The notes beneath the pieces are model-generated. The model was not told the DNA's origin. It saw only the letters and a program-made list of their open reading frames with translations, and ran no database searches. A program made the translations under genes and the position numbers. Shown here piece by piece: positions 27,130-35,704 of a DNA stretch of 64,000 nucleotides (the stretch's first letter is position 1; each line of letters opens with the position of its first letter). Source of the DNA: Chitinophaga qingshengii (GTDB taxonomy: Bacteria; Bacteroidota; Bacteroidia; Chitinophagales; Chitinophagaceae); the NCBI RefSeq assembly GCF_014529935.1, contig NZ_JACVFC010000003.1, positions 558,001 to 622,000 of the forward strand. The letters are read 5' to 3'.

Positions 27130-28320
27130 TTATTGCTCTATGGCTTTGTTTCTCCGGTAATTCAATATCCCCATAAACAATGCTATCAGTACAAAAATAC
27201 CACCTACCCATGGTGTCATATCTAGTGAGAAACTATTAACAATAATGCCTCCAATCAGCGAACCTAAAATCACTCCAATATTGAATGCCGAAACATTTAC
27301 AGCAGATGCAATTCCACTGCTGCCCGGTTTGTGTTTTTCCGATAGCTGAACCGCCAATAATTGCAACGCCGGGACATTTCCGTATGCCAGAAATCCCAGC
27401 ACCAAAACTAGTGCAAAAACCAACGGTTTGTTACCCAGTACAAAAGAAAGTATGAATAATATAATAGCGTGAAACAAGAAAAAATATACGAGAATTTTTG
27501 AGGGTTTGCGATTGGATAATCTTCCTCCTGCAAAATTTCCCAAAGCCACGCCAACTCCAAATATCAACAGTACCAGATTAATAAGGTTCTCCGAAAATCC
27601 TGTAATATTTTTTAAGACAGGCGATATATATGTAAATAGTATGAAAGTGCCGGTGTAAGCAAATATATTTGATAGTAACACGATGAGCACGGACGTGTTT
27701 TTGAAAACATCTGGTATATCTCTCAACTTTAATGTAGCGATTGGTTTGGGTTGAGCCGGCAGTTTAATTCCCAGGGCTATCAACCCTACCAAAGCCCAAA
27801 TAATAATGGCCATAAAAGTTGTATGCCAGCCAAAATGCGTACCTACGTATGTTCCGGCGGGTGCTCCCACCACGGTGGCAATCATAAGTCCGGAAAAAAC
27901 GAATGATATGGCAGTAGCTTTTTTATGCTCCGTAACCATATTGCTGGCCACCACTACAGCCTGGGCGAGAAACAAACCATTGGTTGCGCCGGTGATTACC
28001 CTGCTGATCAGCAGGGTATAGATGTTATCCGAAAAAAAGGCAATTAAATTTCCGGAAATGAATAGCAGTAGTGCTGCTATTAAAAGTTTCTTAAGCCCGA
28101 TACCTCCTGTCAGCGCTGTAAGAAGCGGTCCGCCAAGGGCAATGCCCAATGCGTACATCGTAACGAGGAGACCTGTGTAGGAAACAGGTACGGATAAATC
28201 TGCCGCTATGGAAGGCAACAAACCTACAGACACAAATTCTGCGGTACCAAAGCCAAAAACGCAAAAAGTCAGGGCCCAAATGGCCGGAGGGATTTTGTTG
28301 GATATAGCTCGCGCTGTCAT
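27130..28320 (-). CDS. MFS transporter, DHA1 drug/sugar-efflux type
   Basis: A 396-residue inner-membrane protein with about twelve hydrophobic segments. The N-terminal half shows FGTAEFVSVGLLPSIAADL, the opening of the AraJ/YdhP/PbuE-like DHA1 subgroup, and the MFS motif-A-like loop is replaced by TGGIGLKKLLI. The closing segments (LGSLIGGIIVNS, WVGGIFVLIALF) are typical. It is likely a proton-driven exporter of small molecules; the substrate is unknown. It lies 80 bases downstream of a Crp-like regulator on the same strand, which may control it. Its AT-rich composition resembles the surrounding cargo genes. Confidence 0.88.
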   Translation of the reverse strand: MTARAISNKIPPAIWALTFCVFGFGTAEFVSVGLLPSIAADLSVPVSYTGLLVTMYALGIALGGPLLTALTGGIGLKKLLIAALLLFISGNLIAFFSDNIYTLLISRVITGATNGLFLAQAVVVASNMVTEHKKATAISFVFSGLMIATVVGAPAGTYVGTHFGWHTTFMAIIIWALVGLIALGIKLPAQPKPIATLKLRDIPDVFKNTSVLIVLLSNIFAYTGTFILFTYISPVLKNITGFSENLINLVLLIFGVGVALGNFAGGRLSNRKPSKILVYFFLFHAIILFILSFVLGNKPLVFALVLVLGFLAYGNVPALQLLAVQLSEKHKPGSSGIASAVNVSAFNIGVILGSLIGGIIVNSFSLDMTPWVGGIFVLIALFMGILNYRRNKAIEQ

Positions 28321-28400
28321 AAATCTGATTTTTTACTCAAAATTCAGTTATGCAGAACGGCTGCCAAAGGAAACAGATCACAAAGTGAGTGTGATAAATG

Positions 28401-28973
28401 TCACGGCTGTGAAGAGGTAAGCCTGCTTAATGTTTCTCGCGTGATTCCCAAATAGGAGGCTATCAGGTTTTTGGGTACACGTTGTAAAAGATCAGGATAT
28501 AGTTGTGTAAAATATTCATAGCGTTGCCTGGCATTGAAGCTGATCAACGACAAAATTCTTTTTTGTGAAGCCACATAACCCGCTGTAGTTTTCTTACGAA
28601 AAAAGTATTGCATTTTTTGCATATCAGCGCATAGTTTCTCCCTGTTTTCGAGAGAAATAAAAAGTGTTTCGCTATCTTCAAAACAGTCAATGTTTAACGT
28701 TGCCTGTGTTTGGTTGTGGAAAGCCTCCGAATCGGAAATCCACCAATTCTCCGTAGCAAACATTAAAATATGTGTACCGCCTTTGCCATCAATATGCCAG
28801 GATTTCAATAAACCGTTTATGACAAAATAGTCGTACTTCACATAGTCACCTTCCTGAACAACGTATTGGTTTTTTAGAAATTTCCGATACGTAAAATGAG
28901 ACAGGATGTATTCAAATTCTTTGTCAGTCAGGGTAGTAATTGTTTCTATCTGTTCTCTTAGTTTCTGACTCAT
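28401..28973 (-). CDS. Crp/Fnr-family regulator with cyclic-nucleotide-binding fold
   Basis: A 190-residue regulator. Residues 20-115 form the cNMP-binding beta-roll (KNQYVVQEGDYVKYDYFVINGLL), without the arginine-bearing phosphate cassette of true cAMP receptors. Residues 150-188 hold a helix-turn-helix (NLIASYLGITRETLSRL). This short type is abundant in Bacteroidota and usually of unknown ligand. It lies upstream of the MFS exporter on the same strand, so regulation of that gene is the simplest guess. Confidence 0.88.
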   Translation of the reverse strand: MSQKLREQIETITTLTDKEFEYILSHFTYRKFLKNQYVVQEGDYVKYDYFVINGLLKSWHIDGKGGTHILMFATENWWISDSEAFHNQTQATLNIDCFEDSETLFISLENREKLCADMQKMQYFFRKKTTAGYVASQKRILSLISFNARQRYEYFTQLYPDLLQRVPKNLIASYLGITRETLSRLTSSQP

Positions 28974-29008
28974 TGTTATTGTCGTATACTGGTCCCGTTT
29001 CTATTTAC

Positions 29009-29038
29009 ATAATTGACCGGGGCAGCCCGGTCAATTAT
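29009..29038. terminator. Perfect 13-base inverted repeat (terminator hairpin)
   Basis: ATAATTGACCGGG and CCCGGTCAATTAT form a perfect stem over a GCAG loop. It lies directly after the stop of the EthD-family gene on the minus strand and probably ends its transcription, although the U-run is short. Confidence 0.65.
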
Positions 29039-29040
29039 AT

Positions 29041-29469
29041 TTATTTTACAACTTCACTCACAAAAATGGTAGGAGTGGCATTAGTATACTTTACAATATC
29101 CGCAAGAATCTCATTTATATGCGGAGCAACAGCCGCGCGGTATTCACTTAAGCTTTTTACATAAAATACACCAATAGCCATAAATGGTAAAGGGTCTTCA
29201 GGGGCACGACCGGAAAGCCCTTTTTCAATCGTATATTTAACCAGGTTTGACCCTATAAAGCCTGCCATCATGGGCATGTGCCTGGTTTCATAGTACTCCA
29301 TATTGAAGGTTTTGCCCTCAGCATAAGGATACATAACGGATATCTTGATTAAGCCTTTTTCATTAACTGTCATGTCGTGTTGTTTAGGTTTCCCGGATGG
29401 CTTTTCCTGACTAAATGCAACCAGACAAGTGGTTAAAAGCAAAAACGATAAGATTACTTTAAACTTCAT
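29041..29469 (-). CDS. Exported EthD-domain protein
   Basis: A 142-residue protein from the preferred start at 29469, where MKFKVILSFLLL... opens a signal peptide ending VAFSQ; an upstream ATG at 29532 would bury this signal. The rest is one EthD/dimeric alpha-beta-barrel domain: IKISVMYPYAEGKTFNMEYY, then ETRHMPMMAGF with the His typical of the fold, and MAIGVFYVKSLSEYRAAV. EthD domains occur in proteins linked to degradation of small organic compounds, often with unknown reactions. An exported version is less common. It stands alone on the minus strand with its own terminator. Confidence 0.8.
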   Translation of the reverse strand: MKFKVILSFLLLTTCLVAFSQEKPSGKPKQHDMTVNEKGLIKISVMYPYAEGKTFNMEYYETRHMPMMAGFIGSNLVKYTIEKGLSGRAPEDPLPFMAIGVFYVKSLSEYRAAVAPHINEILADIVKYTNATPTIFVSEVVK

Positions 29470-29533
29470 GGTGTTGTTAGCTTTCGAATTTAAATGATCA
29501 ATTACTTCCGTGTGTGGAAGCTGACTGAGCAAT

Positions 29534-29541
29534 CAAATGTA
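29534..29541 (-). promoter_or_regulatory. -7 box upstream of the EthD gene
   Basis: On the minus strand this reads TACATTTG, an exact TAnnTTTG match 64 bases before the EthD start. No clear -33 element is seen. This supports the 29469 start, because transcription would begin near 29527, inside the longer frame from 29532. Confidence 0.4.
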
Positions 29542-29581
29542 ATAAAACCTCCGGCATTATTCTTCTTTCATAAAATTCATT

Positions 29582-29665
29582 CCTAAACCGGAGGCAGAGC
29601 AATTGCTGAAGGAATCGGGCTTGCCGGTTATTTATCTGCATAACCTGTGCAGTATGTATATGTGA
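29582..29665 (+). pseudogene. Relic of an NmrA-like NAD(P)-binding protein
   Basis: A plus-strand stretch of 27 codons reads PKPEAEQLLKESGLP followed by VIYLHNLCSMYM and a stop. The pattern of Glu/Gln, LLK-SGLP, a beta-strand and then an Arg-Asn-Gly-type turn is what follows the catalytic region of NmrA/QOR2-like atypical SDRs. No start codon or Rossmann N-terminus precedes it. It looks like a leftover fragment of a deleted gene between two minus-strand genes. Confidence 0.4.
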
Positions 29666-29680
29666 CATCTGCAATTCAGG

Positions 29681-30811
29681 TTATTTTGAACTCACCCCGG
29701 CGCCAGGGTCGCCATCGGTGAAAAAGGGCAGCAATTTTTCGAATAGTTCTCCCGCTTCGCTGTTATTAACAAGAAAAACAAAACCGGATTTTTTTTCCTT
29801 ATAGATAACGAAATAGGCCGTGAAGTCGCCATTGTTGCCACTGTGCATGTACCTTACGCCATAAGGTGTTTGTTTAATGGCGAGTCCCAGTCCCCATGCC
29901 TCTCCGGTTTCAGCTATCATGGCGGTGTCTGTAAGATACACGCCAGGCTTCAGCATTTCCCGGAAGGAACTTTTCTTCAGACCTTTTTCTTCCAGTAATG
30001 CTATCAGAAAGTTCGCATAATCCAGGGCACTGGTACGCAGACCACCAGCTGCGCTGAAAGCTTCGAATTTTTTTAATTCTCCGGGTGTATTGATGCTGTC
30101 CTGCTGTAGGCGGTAACCGGTGGCACGGTGTTGCTGGAGATAGTCGTTCCAGGAAAAATAGGCATGTTTCATTCCCAGTGGAGCGCAAACTTCGCGGTAT
30201 ACGATATCACCTAGGTCTATAACGTTGGTGTGCAATAAATGGGCTATTACATCCGTCAAATATTGATAGGCTTCGCCGGAGTAGGAGAAGGCCGTTCCCG
30301 GCTTGAACTTGAGATAGAGCATACCTTTTTTGATATGCAGCGATGAGTCTGCCAGATCATATTCACGCCAGTTGGGCATGCCTGTAGTGTGTTCCAATAC
30401 CATCCTGGCCGTAATGAGCTTATATCTTTCATCATAGGCGATATCCGGATTAGGAAGATAGGTGTACAATGGAGTGTCCAGCGCAATTACTCCTTTTTCC
30501 GCCATTTTGAGAATGAAGAAGGCGAAAACTGTTTTACTCATAGAGGCGGATTCAAACAACGTTTCGTCATCAACTTTTCTAGCTGAGGCAATGTCAGCAT
30601 AACCCAGGGCATGATGATATACGATTTTATTATTATTAATAAAAGCAATCGATAATCCGGGAATGTGGAAAGAGTCAATTTCTGCTTTGAGAAATTGCGT
30701 CATGGTTTCAGCCGGAATTATTTTTCCATTGAGGGTTTTTATCTGTGCAGAGACAGTTGTTACGTGGAATAGCAGCAATATTACGCTGCCGGCAACGGAT
30801 AAGTATCGCAT
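29681..30811 (-). CDS. Secreted serine hydrolase, class C beta-lactamase family
   Basis: A 376-residue protein with a signal peptide ending TVSAQ. The catalytic SxxK is SMSK (S90, K93), the second motif is YSG (177-179) where class C enzymes have YxN, and HSGNNG supplies the third (KTG-like) motif. The middle reads MVLEHTTGMPNWREY, typical of the esterase/peptidase branch. The changed second motif argues for a D-aminopeptidase or esterase rather than a true beta-lactamase. It is a single-gene unit on the minus strand, divergent from the unknown gene at 30996. Confidence 0.88.
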   Translation of the reverse strand: MRYLSVAGSVILLLFHVTTVSAQIKTLNGKIIPAETMTQFLKAEIDSFHIPGLSIAFINNNKIVYHHALGYADIASARKVDDETLFESASMSKTVFAFFILKMAEKGVIALDTPLYTYLPNPDIAYDERYKLITARMVLEHTTGMPNWREYDLADSSLHIKKGMLYLKFKPGTAFSYSGEAYQYLTDVIAHLLHTNVIDLGDIVYREVCAPLGMKHAYFSWNDYLQQHRATGYRLQQDSINTPGELKKFEAFSAAGGLRTSALDYANFLIALLEEKGLKKSSFREMLKPGVYLTDTAMIAETGEAWGLGLAIKQTPYGVRYMHSGNNGDFTAYFVIYKEKKSGFVFLVNNSEAGELFEKLLPFFTDGDPGAGVSSK

Positions 30812-30995
30812 GGGTTACTTCTTTGATGAATGATTAAATGAAAATAGTAAAAAATGACAAACAAAAATTTATAAATGCTGTCCTTAAAAATTATCTCTGG
30901 GTAAAAATGTGTTGGTGGTTGCATGTGTGAGCGCCCTTTTTATGTTATAATCCCATAAATACATTGTATCTTCAGCGCTATAACGTAAACGAGCA

Positions 30996-32138
30996 ATGGA
31001 AACCGTTAACCTGGAAAAAATCAAAGCCAATAAACAGCAGATCATACGGCAAATGTACACAGAACTGAAAAACACCGCTGAAGCGGACCGGTTCTATACA
31101 ACCCGTAATATCGAATCCTGTTCTGCCAATCTGGACGCCTACATTGAAAAGCTGTCAAAAAATCCGGATAGTAAGAGCATCGCCAAAAGTATCAAATGGA
31201 TATTCCGCTCCCTATCTACCTTCCAACAGGAGGAGGAGAGCCCTGAATTTTTATGGGGCTTTATCTACAACGGATATACGAATGAGTTGACCGGCTTTAT
31301 CCTGGATACCGCCTTCGCGTTCGGCCTGGAGAAGGGAAAACCTAAGACGATCAAATCGAATTTTGTCCATCTTAAACATCATCCGCATTCTATAGACAGG
31401 TTCAGGGTTTACATTGGCTCCACCTGGAACAGCGGCGTTATCCTGGATTATAACCAGCGCACCGCACAGTTCGAATACCTCGAAAACCCATATGGAGAAA
31501 GCTATGGCCTCCCGGTTTTTAATCTCGTTATCAATGAGGACCATACAACGCTCTCTTTCGAGGTATTGGCCTCCGGGGCTTATAAGACCATCTTGTTAAA
31601 AGCCCTGCAGCCGACAGACAGCATCCTGTTCGAAACCATCCATCGCCTCCACAAAAACGAACAACTAAAAAACGCCCCCCAACCAGATTATTGCAGTCTG
31701 GAACTGGAATTGAGCAAAGGGATGTTAACGAGGCTCACCACCACGAACTATGACGCTGATAACCATATTATCAATATGTACACGGAGGGAGCGGGAATAA
31801 AGGTATTTACGCAGGAACTCGACGCGAACGGCTGCTTTCAGAACAGTGAGGACACGGCCCCCCATCCGGAGATCGTGGCAGAGAAGTTCGTCCTGGTGGA
31901 TGCGGTACCACGTTGGAAATATTATGAAGTTGATAGTTTGAATATGCAACAGGATGTGATCTCCGTACGCACAAAGAACCGGCAATTTGAATATGAGAAC
32001 GATGAGCGAAAGAATGTCATATCCCATGAAATCACCGGCAGAACGATCAATTATCCCGTTAAATCGTACGAGTTGGTAAAAGTGCTGCTGCGTGAGCTGC
32101 TGGATGTCAGAAAACCTTTCATGCCCCGTGATATATAA
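30996..32138 (+). CDS. Hypothetical cytoplasmic protein
   Basis: A 380-residue protein of a family I do not recognise. It has no signal peptide or membrane segment. The first 80 residues are helical and charged (EKIKANKQQIIRQMYTEL, later AKSIKWIFRSLSTFQQEEE). The rest seems beta-rich with alternating strands (GFIYNGYTNELTGFIL, DRFRVYIGSTWNSGVIL, and FEVLASGAYKTILL). No catalytic motif is evident. It ends 9 bases before a Crp-like regulator gene on the same strand, so the two are probably co-transcribed. Confidence 0.7.
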   Translation: METVNLEKIKANKQQIIRQMYTELKNTAEADRFYTTRNIESCSANLDAYIEKLSKNPDSKSIAKSIKWIFRSLSTFQQEEESPEFLWGFIYNGYTNELTGFILDTAFAFGLEKGKPKTIKSNFVHLKHHPHSIDRFRVYIGSTWNSGVILDYNQRTAQFEYLENPYGESYGLPVFNLVINEDHTTLSFEVLASGAYKTILLKALQPTDSILFETIHRLHKNEQLKNAPQPDYCSLELELSKGMLTRLTTTNYDADNHIINMYTEGAGIKVFTQELDANGCFQNSEDTAPHPEIVAEKFVLVDAVPRWKYYEVDSLNMQQDVISVRTKNRQFEYENDERKNVISHEITGRTINYPVKSYELVKVLLRELLDVRKPFMPRDI

Positions 32139-32147
32139 TATTCCCGA

Positions 32148-32714
32148 ATGCATCATATAACCCATTTTATAGCCAACTATTGTGATCTGTCTGCTTCGGA
32201 CCTGGAGAAGGTAATCTCCGCTTTCGTCTACCAGGAAATAGAAAAGGATGCCATTCTCCTGAAGAAAGGCCAGGTGGCTGAAACGATGTCTTTTATTGCC
32301 GCCGGCTGTTTTCGTGTATACGCACTAGCGGAGAATGAAAAAGATGTCACTACCTGGATTGTATTCGAGAATACGGTCGTGACTGAGCCGACCAGCTTTC
32401 TTACCCGGCAACCTTCCAGGTACTATGTACAAGCACTTGAAAGAAGTGAGGTGTATACAATTACCCATGATAGCCTGCAGCAATTGTATAATGAAATACC
32501 TGCATTCCAGGAGTTTGGCCGTAAACTGATGGAGAAATTACTCGTCAGCAGTATGTGCAGGACGACTTTTCTTTTATTGGATACGCCGCAGGAACGGTAT
32601 GAGCGGTTACTCCAACTGCCGGAATATATGCAGCGTATTTCCTTAAAAATCCTGGCTTCCTATATTGGTGTAACCCCTACTTCATTGAGCCGGTTGCGTG
32701 CCCGTAAGCTTTAA
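32148..32714 (+). CDS. Crp/Fnr-family regulator
   Basis: A 188-residue regulator with a cNMP-binding beta-roll (about 20-115, EKDAILLKKGQVAETMSFI) and a C-terminal helix-turn-helix (SLKILASYIGVTPTSLSRLR). It is a paralogue of the regulator at 28401 in length and layout, with only the general fold shared by eye. It follows the hypothetical gene by 9 bases and precedes an SDR gene by 76 bases; either could be a target. The nucleotide-binding arginine of classical CRP is not evident, so the ligand is unknown. Confidence 0.88.
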   Translation: MHHITHFIANYCDLSASDLEKVISAFVYQEIEKDAILLKKGQVAETMSFIAAGCFRVYALAENEKDVTTWIVFENTVVTEPTSFLTRQPSRYYVQALERSEVYTITHDSLQQLYNEIPAFQEFGRKLMEKLLVSSMCRTTFLLLDTPQERYERLLQLPEYMQRISLKILASYIGVTPTSLSRLRARKL

Positions 32715-32790
32715 GGCATTCCTTTTCTTATCCAAAGGCAATTTTTTGCGTGGACATTTACAGGACATTTGAAGTATAAAAATATTTCAA

Positions 32791-33540
32791 ATGCCTTCAA
32801 CTGAAGTGGTACTTATTACCGGCGCTAATCGTGGATTAGGTTTGGAAACCGCCAGGCAGTTACTTAAAAAGGGATATGTTGTTATGCTATCCTGTCGTGA
32901 TAGCAGCAAGGGAGCCGAAGCTGTTCGTCTCCTGCGACAGGAAGGACTGGACCCGGATTTTGTGCCGCTCGATATTAGTGATCCGGAACAGATACAAAAT
33001 GTATATCGATGGATCAGTGACCATTATGGTCACCTGGATGTGTTGATTAATAATGCGGCGGTCACCAGTGCAACGAATAAGACTACCGGAGACCGAATGG
33101 CCAATACCATACTGAATGGAGATATTGAAGATTTCAAAGCAACATTTGATATCAATGTTTGGGGAACACTGGAGCTAACCAGGGCTGTATTGCCGTTACT
33201 AAAGAAGAGTAACCATGGCCGCATTATTAATCTGAGCAGCGAATTAGGGAGTATTCAGTTACATGCTACCACTACATCACCAATTTATCACATCAAGAAA
33301 TTCGGATATAGCAGTTCCAAAACACTGGTTAATTTAATCACTATCTACTTACAGGAAGCCCTGAAGGACACCAATATTTCGGTGTACGCTGTTAGTCCGG
33401 GTTGGGTAAAGACTGAAATGGGAACTGCTGCCGCCATGCTGGAAATTCCCGAAGGCGCCGGTATTATTGTCAGAGCGGTAACTGAAAATATGGATAGGGG
33501 CAGCTTTTTTACGCATGGATTACAGGAAATACCCTGGTGA
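32791..33540 (+). CDS. Short-chain dehydrogenase/reductase (carbonyl-reductase-like)
   Basis: A 249-residue classical SDR with TGANRGLG at 10-17, NNAAVTS in the position of NNAG, a catalytic serine in NLSSELGS and YSSSK (Y173, K177). The layout resembles eukaryotic-type carbonyl reductases and their bacterial relatives. It would reduce a carbonyl with NADPH; the basic residue after the second strand (SCRDSSKG) suits NADPH preference. It is not closely related to the other SDR in the window. It ends the mixed cargo region before the sigma-factor operon. Confidence 0.88.
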   Translation: MPSTEVVLITGANRGLGLETARQLLKKGYVVMLSCRDSSKGAEAVRLLRQEGLDPDFVPLDISDPEQIQNVYRWISDHYGHLDVLINNAAVTSATNKTTGDRMANTILNGDIEDFKATFDINVWGTLELTRAVLPLLKKSNHGRIINLSSELGSIQLHATTTSPIYHIKKFGYSSSKTLVNLITIYLQEALKDTNISVYAVSPGWVKTEMGTAAAMLEIPEGAGIIVRAVTENMDRGSFFTHGLQEIPW

Positions 33541-33702
33541 TGGCATTTTTTGAAAATGAGGATGGAAAGCCATAGGAAAGAAATTCAGGCTGGCAGTTCT
33601 GTATGGCCAATCACGGTTCTATAATTTTTTGTCAAAAATTTATCTGTTTTTTTTCCAACATTTGTTGCATTTTTATGCTTCAACTAAAACAGGGCTGCAA
33701 AC

Positions 33703-34290
33703 TTGTCGCGTGAATCTTCTTTTAATGAGTACCAGCTTTTGCGGGGATTAACTTCCGGTGACACATTGCATTACTCTTATATATTTAAAGAGTATTACAG
33801 CGCGCTTTGCCACTACGCAGCCACCATCATCGGGGAGCCCGGGCATGCAGAGGACATTGTGCAGGACGTTTTCGAGAGATTATGGCAGAAGCCATACGCT
33901 TTCGAAGACCTCCGGCACCTAAAGGATTTTCTTTATAAGGCCACCCGTAATGCGGCCCTGAATTTTTTGAAAGGGGCGCAGCATAGCATGGAACGCCAGG
34001 CCAAATTTCTCGGCGAACAGGAAGATACTACCACCACCGAAGACCTGGACATCATCCGCATGGAGGTTTTCAGGGTGGTTTACCGCGAAATCAGCAACCT
34101 GCCCGAACAATGCGGCAAGATCGTCCGCATGAGTTATATGGAAGGACTGAAAAACGAACAGATTGCCGAAGCTCTTTCCATTTCCCTTCAAACAGTTAAA
34201 AACCAGAAAACCCGTGGCATGAAGCTGCTGAGAATGCGCCTGTCGCCGGGCGTACTTTCCCTATTTTTGTTTCTTTCCCACCATTCATAA
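33703..34290 (+). CDS. ECF RNA polymerase sigma factor
   Basis: A 195-residue sigma-70 factor of the extracytoplasmic type. Region 2 is about 22-90 (HYAATIIGEPGHAEDIVQDVFERLW) and region 4 about 130-180 (VVYREISNLPEQCGKIVRMS, then NEQIAEALSISLQTVKNQKT). The start appears to be TTG at 33703: a stop codon lies six codons upstream in frame and no ATG occurs before region 2. It heads a block with FecR, an STN-domain SusC and SusD, the usual cell-surface signalling set of Bacteroidota. It would drive transcription of the downstream transport operon when released by FecR. Confidence 0.92.
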   Translation: MSRESSFNEYQLLRGLTSGDTLHYSYIFKEYYSALCHYAATIIGEPGHAEDIVQDVFERLWQKPYAFEDLRHLKDFLYKATRNAALNFLKGAQHSMERQAKFLGEQEDTTTTEDLDIIRMEVFRVVYREISNLPEQCGKIVRMSYMEGLKNEQIAEALSISLQTVKNQKTRGMKLLRMRLSPGVLSLFLFLSHHS

Positions 34291-34353
34291 TTTTTTTTCA
34301 ATTCTTTTAGTACGATCGGTACATCATGTTGTAATAATATAAACACAACAGAC

Positions 34354-35559
34354 ATGATGTCTTCTTCAAACGATCCTTTCATCATTGCAGCGCTGATCTC
34401 CCGTTCCCAACAGGGGATGCTGACGGCTGATGAACAGGATAAGTTGGATGCATGGATCGCCGCAAGCGGGGAAAACCGGCGGTTATGGATGGAATTGAAC
34501 AATCCTGACATACAACAGGAAAACGTTCGCGCGATGTCCCGGTTTGATGAAAATGCAGCACTGGAACGCTTTCTAGCCAACAAACCTGCTACCTCCAACA
34601 TACGCCGTCTGTGGCGCCAGCCTGTCCTGAAATGGGCGGCCGCTGTACTCATACTGGGATTGGGCCTGTCGGCATATTTCCTGCTGGCACCGCGTACTCG
34701 AAATGTGAACCTGTTCGCCGGAAAATCTGCGCAACATGATATTGCGCCGGGTAAAGATGGTGCCATCCTTACACTGGCAGATGGTACGCAGCTGGTGCTG
34801 GACAGTTTGGGTGAGGGAAAAGTTGCTACACAGAACGGTACCCAAATCTCCCTGAACAATCACGCGCTTACATACGACGCTTCTGCTGCAACAGACGGCA
34901 CGGCCCATAACACTATTACCACACCCAAAGGCCGCCAGTATCACGTCATGCTGCCGGATGGTACGGAAGTGTGGCTGAATGCAGCATCTTCTATACAATA
35001 CCCGGTCGCTTTCAAGGGCCGGGAACGAAGAGTGAAAATCAGCGGAGAGGTTTATTTTGAAGTGGCCAGTAAAAGCTGGCAACCCTTTATCGTGGAAACC
35101 GATCAGATGAAACTGGAAGTCCTGGGTACTTCTTTTAATGTCAACACCTATGATGATGAAAAAACAATCCGCACCACCTTGTTGACCGGTGCGGTGAAAG
35201 TAACGCCCATGCATACTCATACTACGCAACAAAAGGTGCTGGTACCTGGACAGACGGCGGTTTTAAACAAACCGGAAGCAGCGGAAGGAGCCTTGCTGAC
35301 AGTAACGGAAACGCCTGATCCGGGGAAAATAATCGCCTGGAAAAACGGCCTGTTTAATTTTGACGGTCTCGATTTATACAGCGTGATGCGGCAACTGGAA
35401 CGATGGTACAATATAGAGGTACAATACATTGGAAAACCGGAGAATGTGATCTTTAAAGGGAAAATGCACCGTAATACCAACCTGTCCAATGTACTGGAAG
35501 TACTGGAAACAATGGACGTGAACTTTGAGTTAAAAGGGAATATTTTGTATGTGAAATAA
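34354..35559 (+). CDS. FecR-family anti-sigma factor
   Basis: A 401-residue inner-membrane regulator. Residues 1-85 are the cytoplasmic part that holds the sigma factor, 92-112 form one membrane segment (KWAAAVLILGLGLSAYFLLA), about 185-280 is the FecR domain (TPKGRQYHVMLPDGTEVWLN to the GEVYFEVA segment), and the last 70 residues are the DUF4974-type domain (FNFDGLDLYSVMRQLERWYN) that contacts the STN domain of the partner transporter. It is 63 bases after the sigma gene and 145 bases before the SusC gene, with a strong hairpin between. Confidence 0.93.
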   Translation: MMSSSNDPFIIAALISRSQQGMLTADEQDKLDAWIAASGENRRLWMELNNPDIQQENVRAMSRFDENAALERFLANKPATSNIRRLWRQPVLKWAAAVLILGLGLSAYFLLAPRTRNVNLFAGKSAQHDIAPGKDGAILTLADGTQLVLDSLGEGKVATQNGTQISLNNHALTYDASAATDGTAHNTITTPKGRQYHVMLPDGTEVWLNAASSIQYPVAFKGRERRVKISGEVYFEVASKSWQPFIVETDQMKLEVLGTSFNVNTYDDEKTIRTTLLTGAVKVTPMHTHTTQQKVLVPGQTAVLNKPEAAEGALLTVTETPDPGKIIAWKNGLFNFDGLDLYSVMRQLERWYNIEVQYIGKPENVIFKGKMHRNTNLSNVLEVLETMDVNFELKGNILYVK

Positions 35560-35578
35560 CGGGTAATCATAAACGAAA

Positions 35579-35605
35579 ACCGGGAGTGCTTGCGACACTC
35601 CCGGT
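35579..35605. terminator. Perfect 10-base stem-loop between fecR and susC
   Basis: ACCGGGAGTG and CACTCCCGGT form a perfect GC-rich stem over a CTTGCGA loop. There is no U-run, so it may be a processing or pausing element, or a weak terminator, separating the regulatory genes from the transport genes. Confidence 0.55.
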
Positions 35606-35704
35606 GGATGTTCAAGTAATGTAATCATCACAATCAGGTAAAAGACTGCTTATTGTCCACTTAAACATGCCGTCCCTTATGAGGAGAACGGATACAGCGA
35701 ATTT

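Noticed and set aside
29681..30811. Antibiotic-resistance class C beta-lactamase
   Set aside because: The second active-site motif is YSG rather than YxN, and the sequence fits the broader esterase/peptidase branch.
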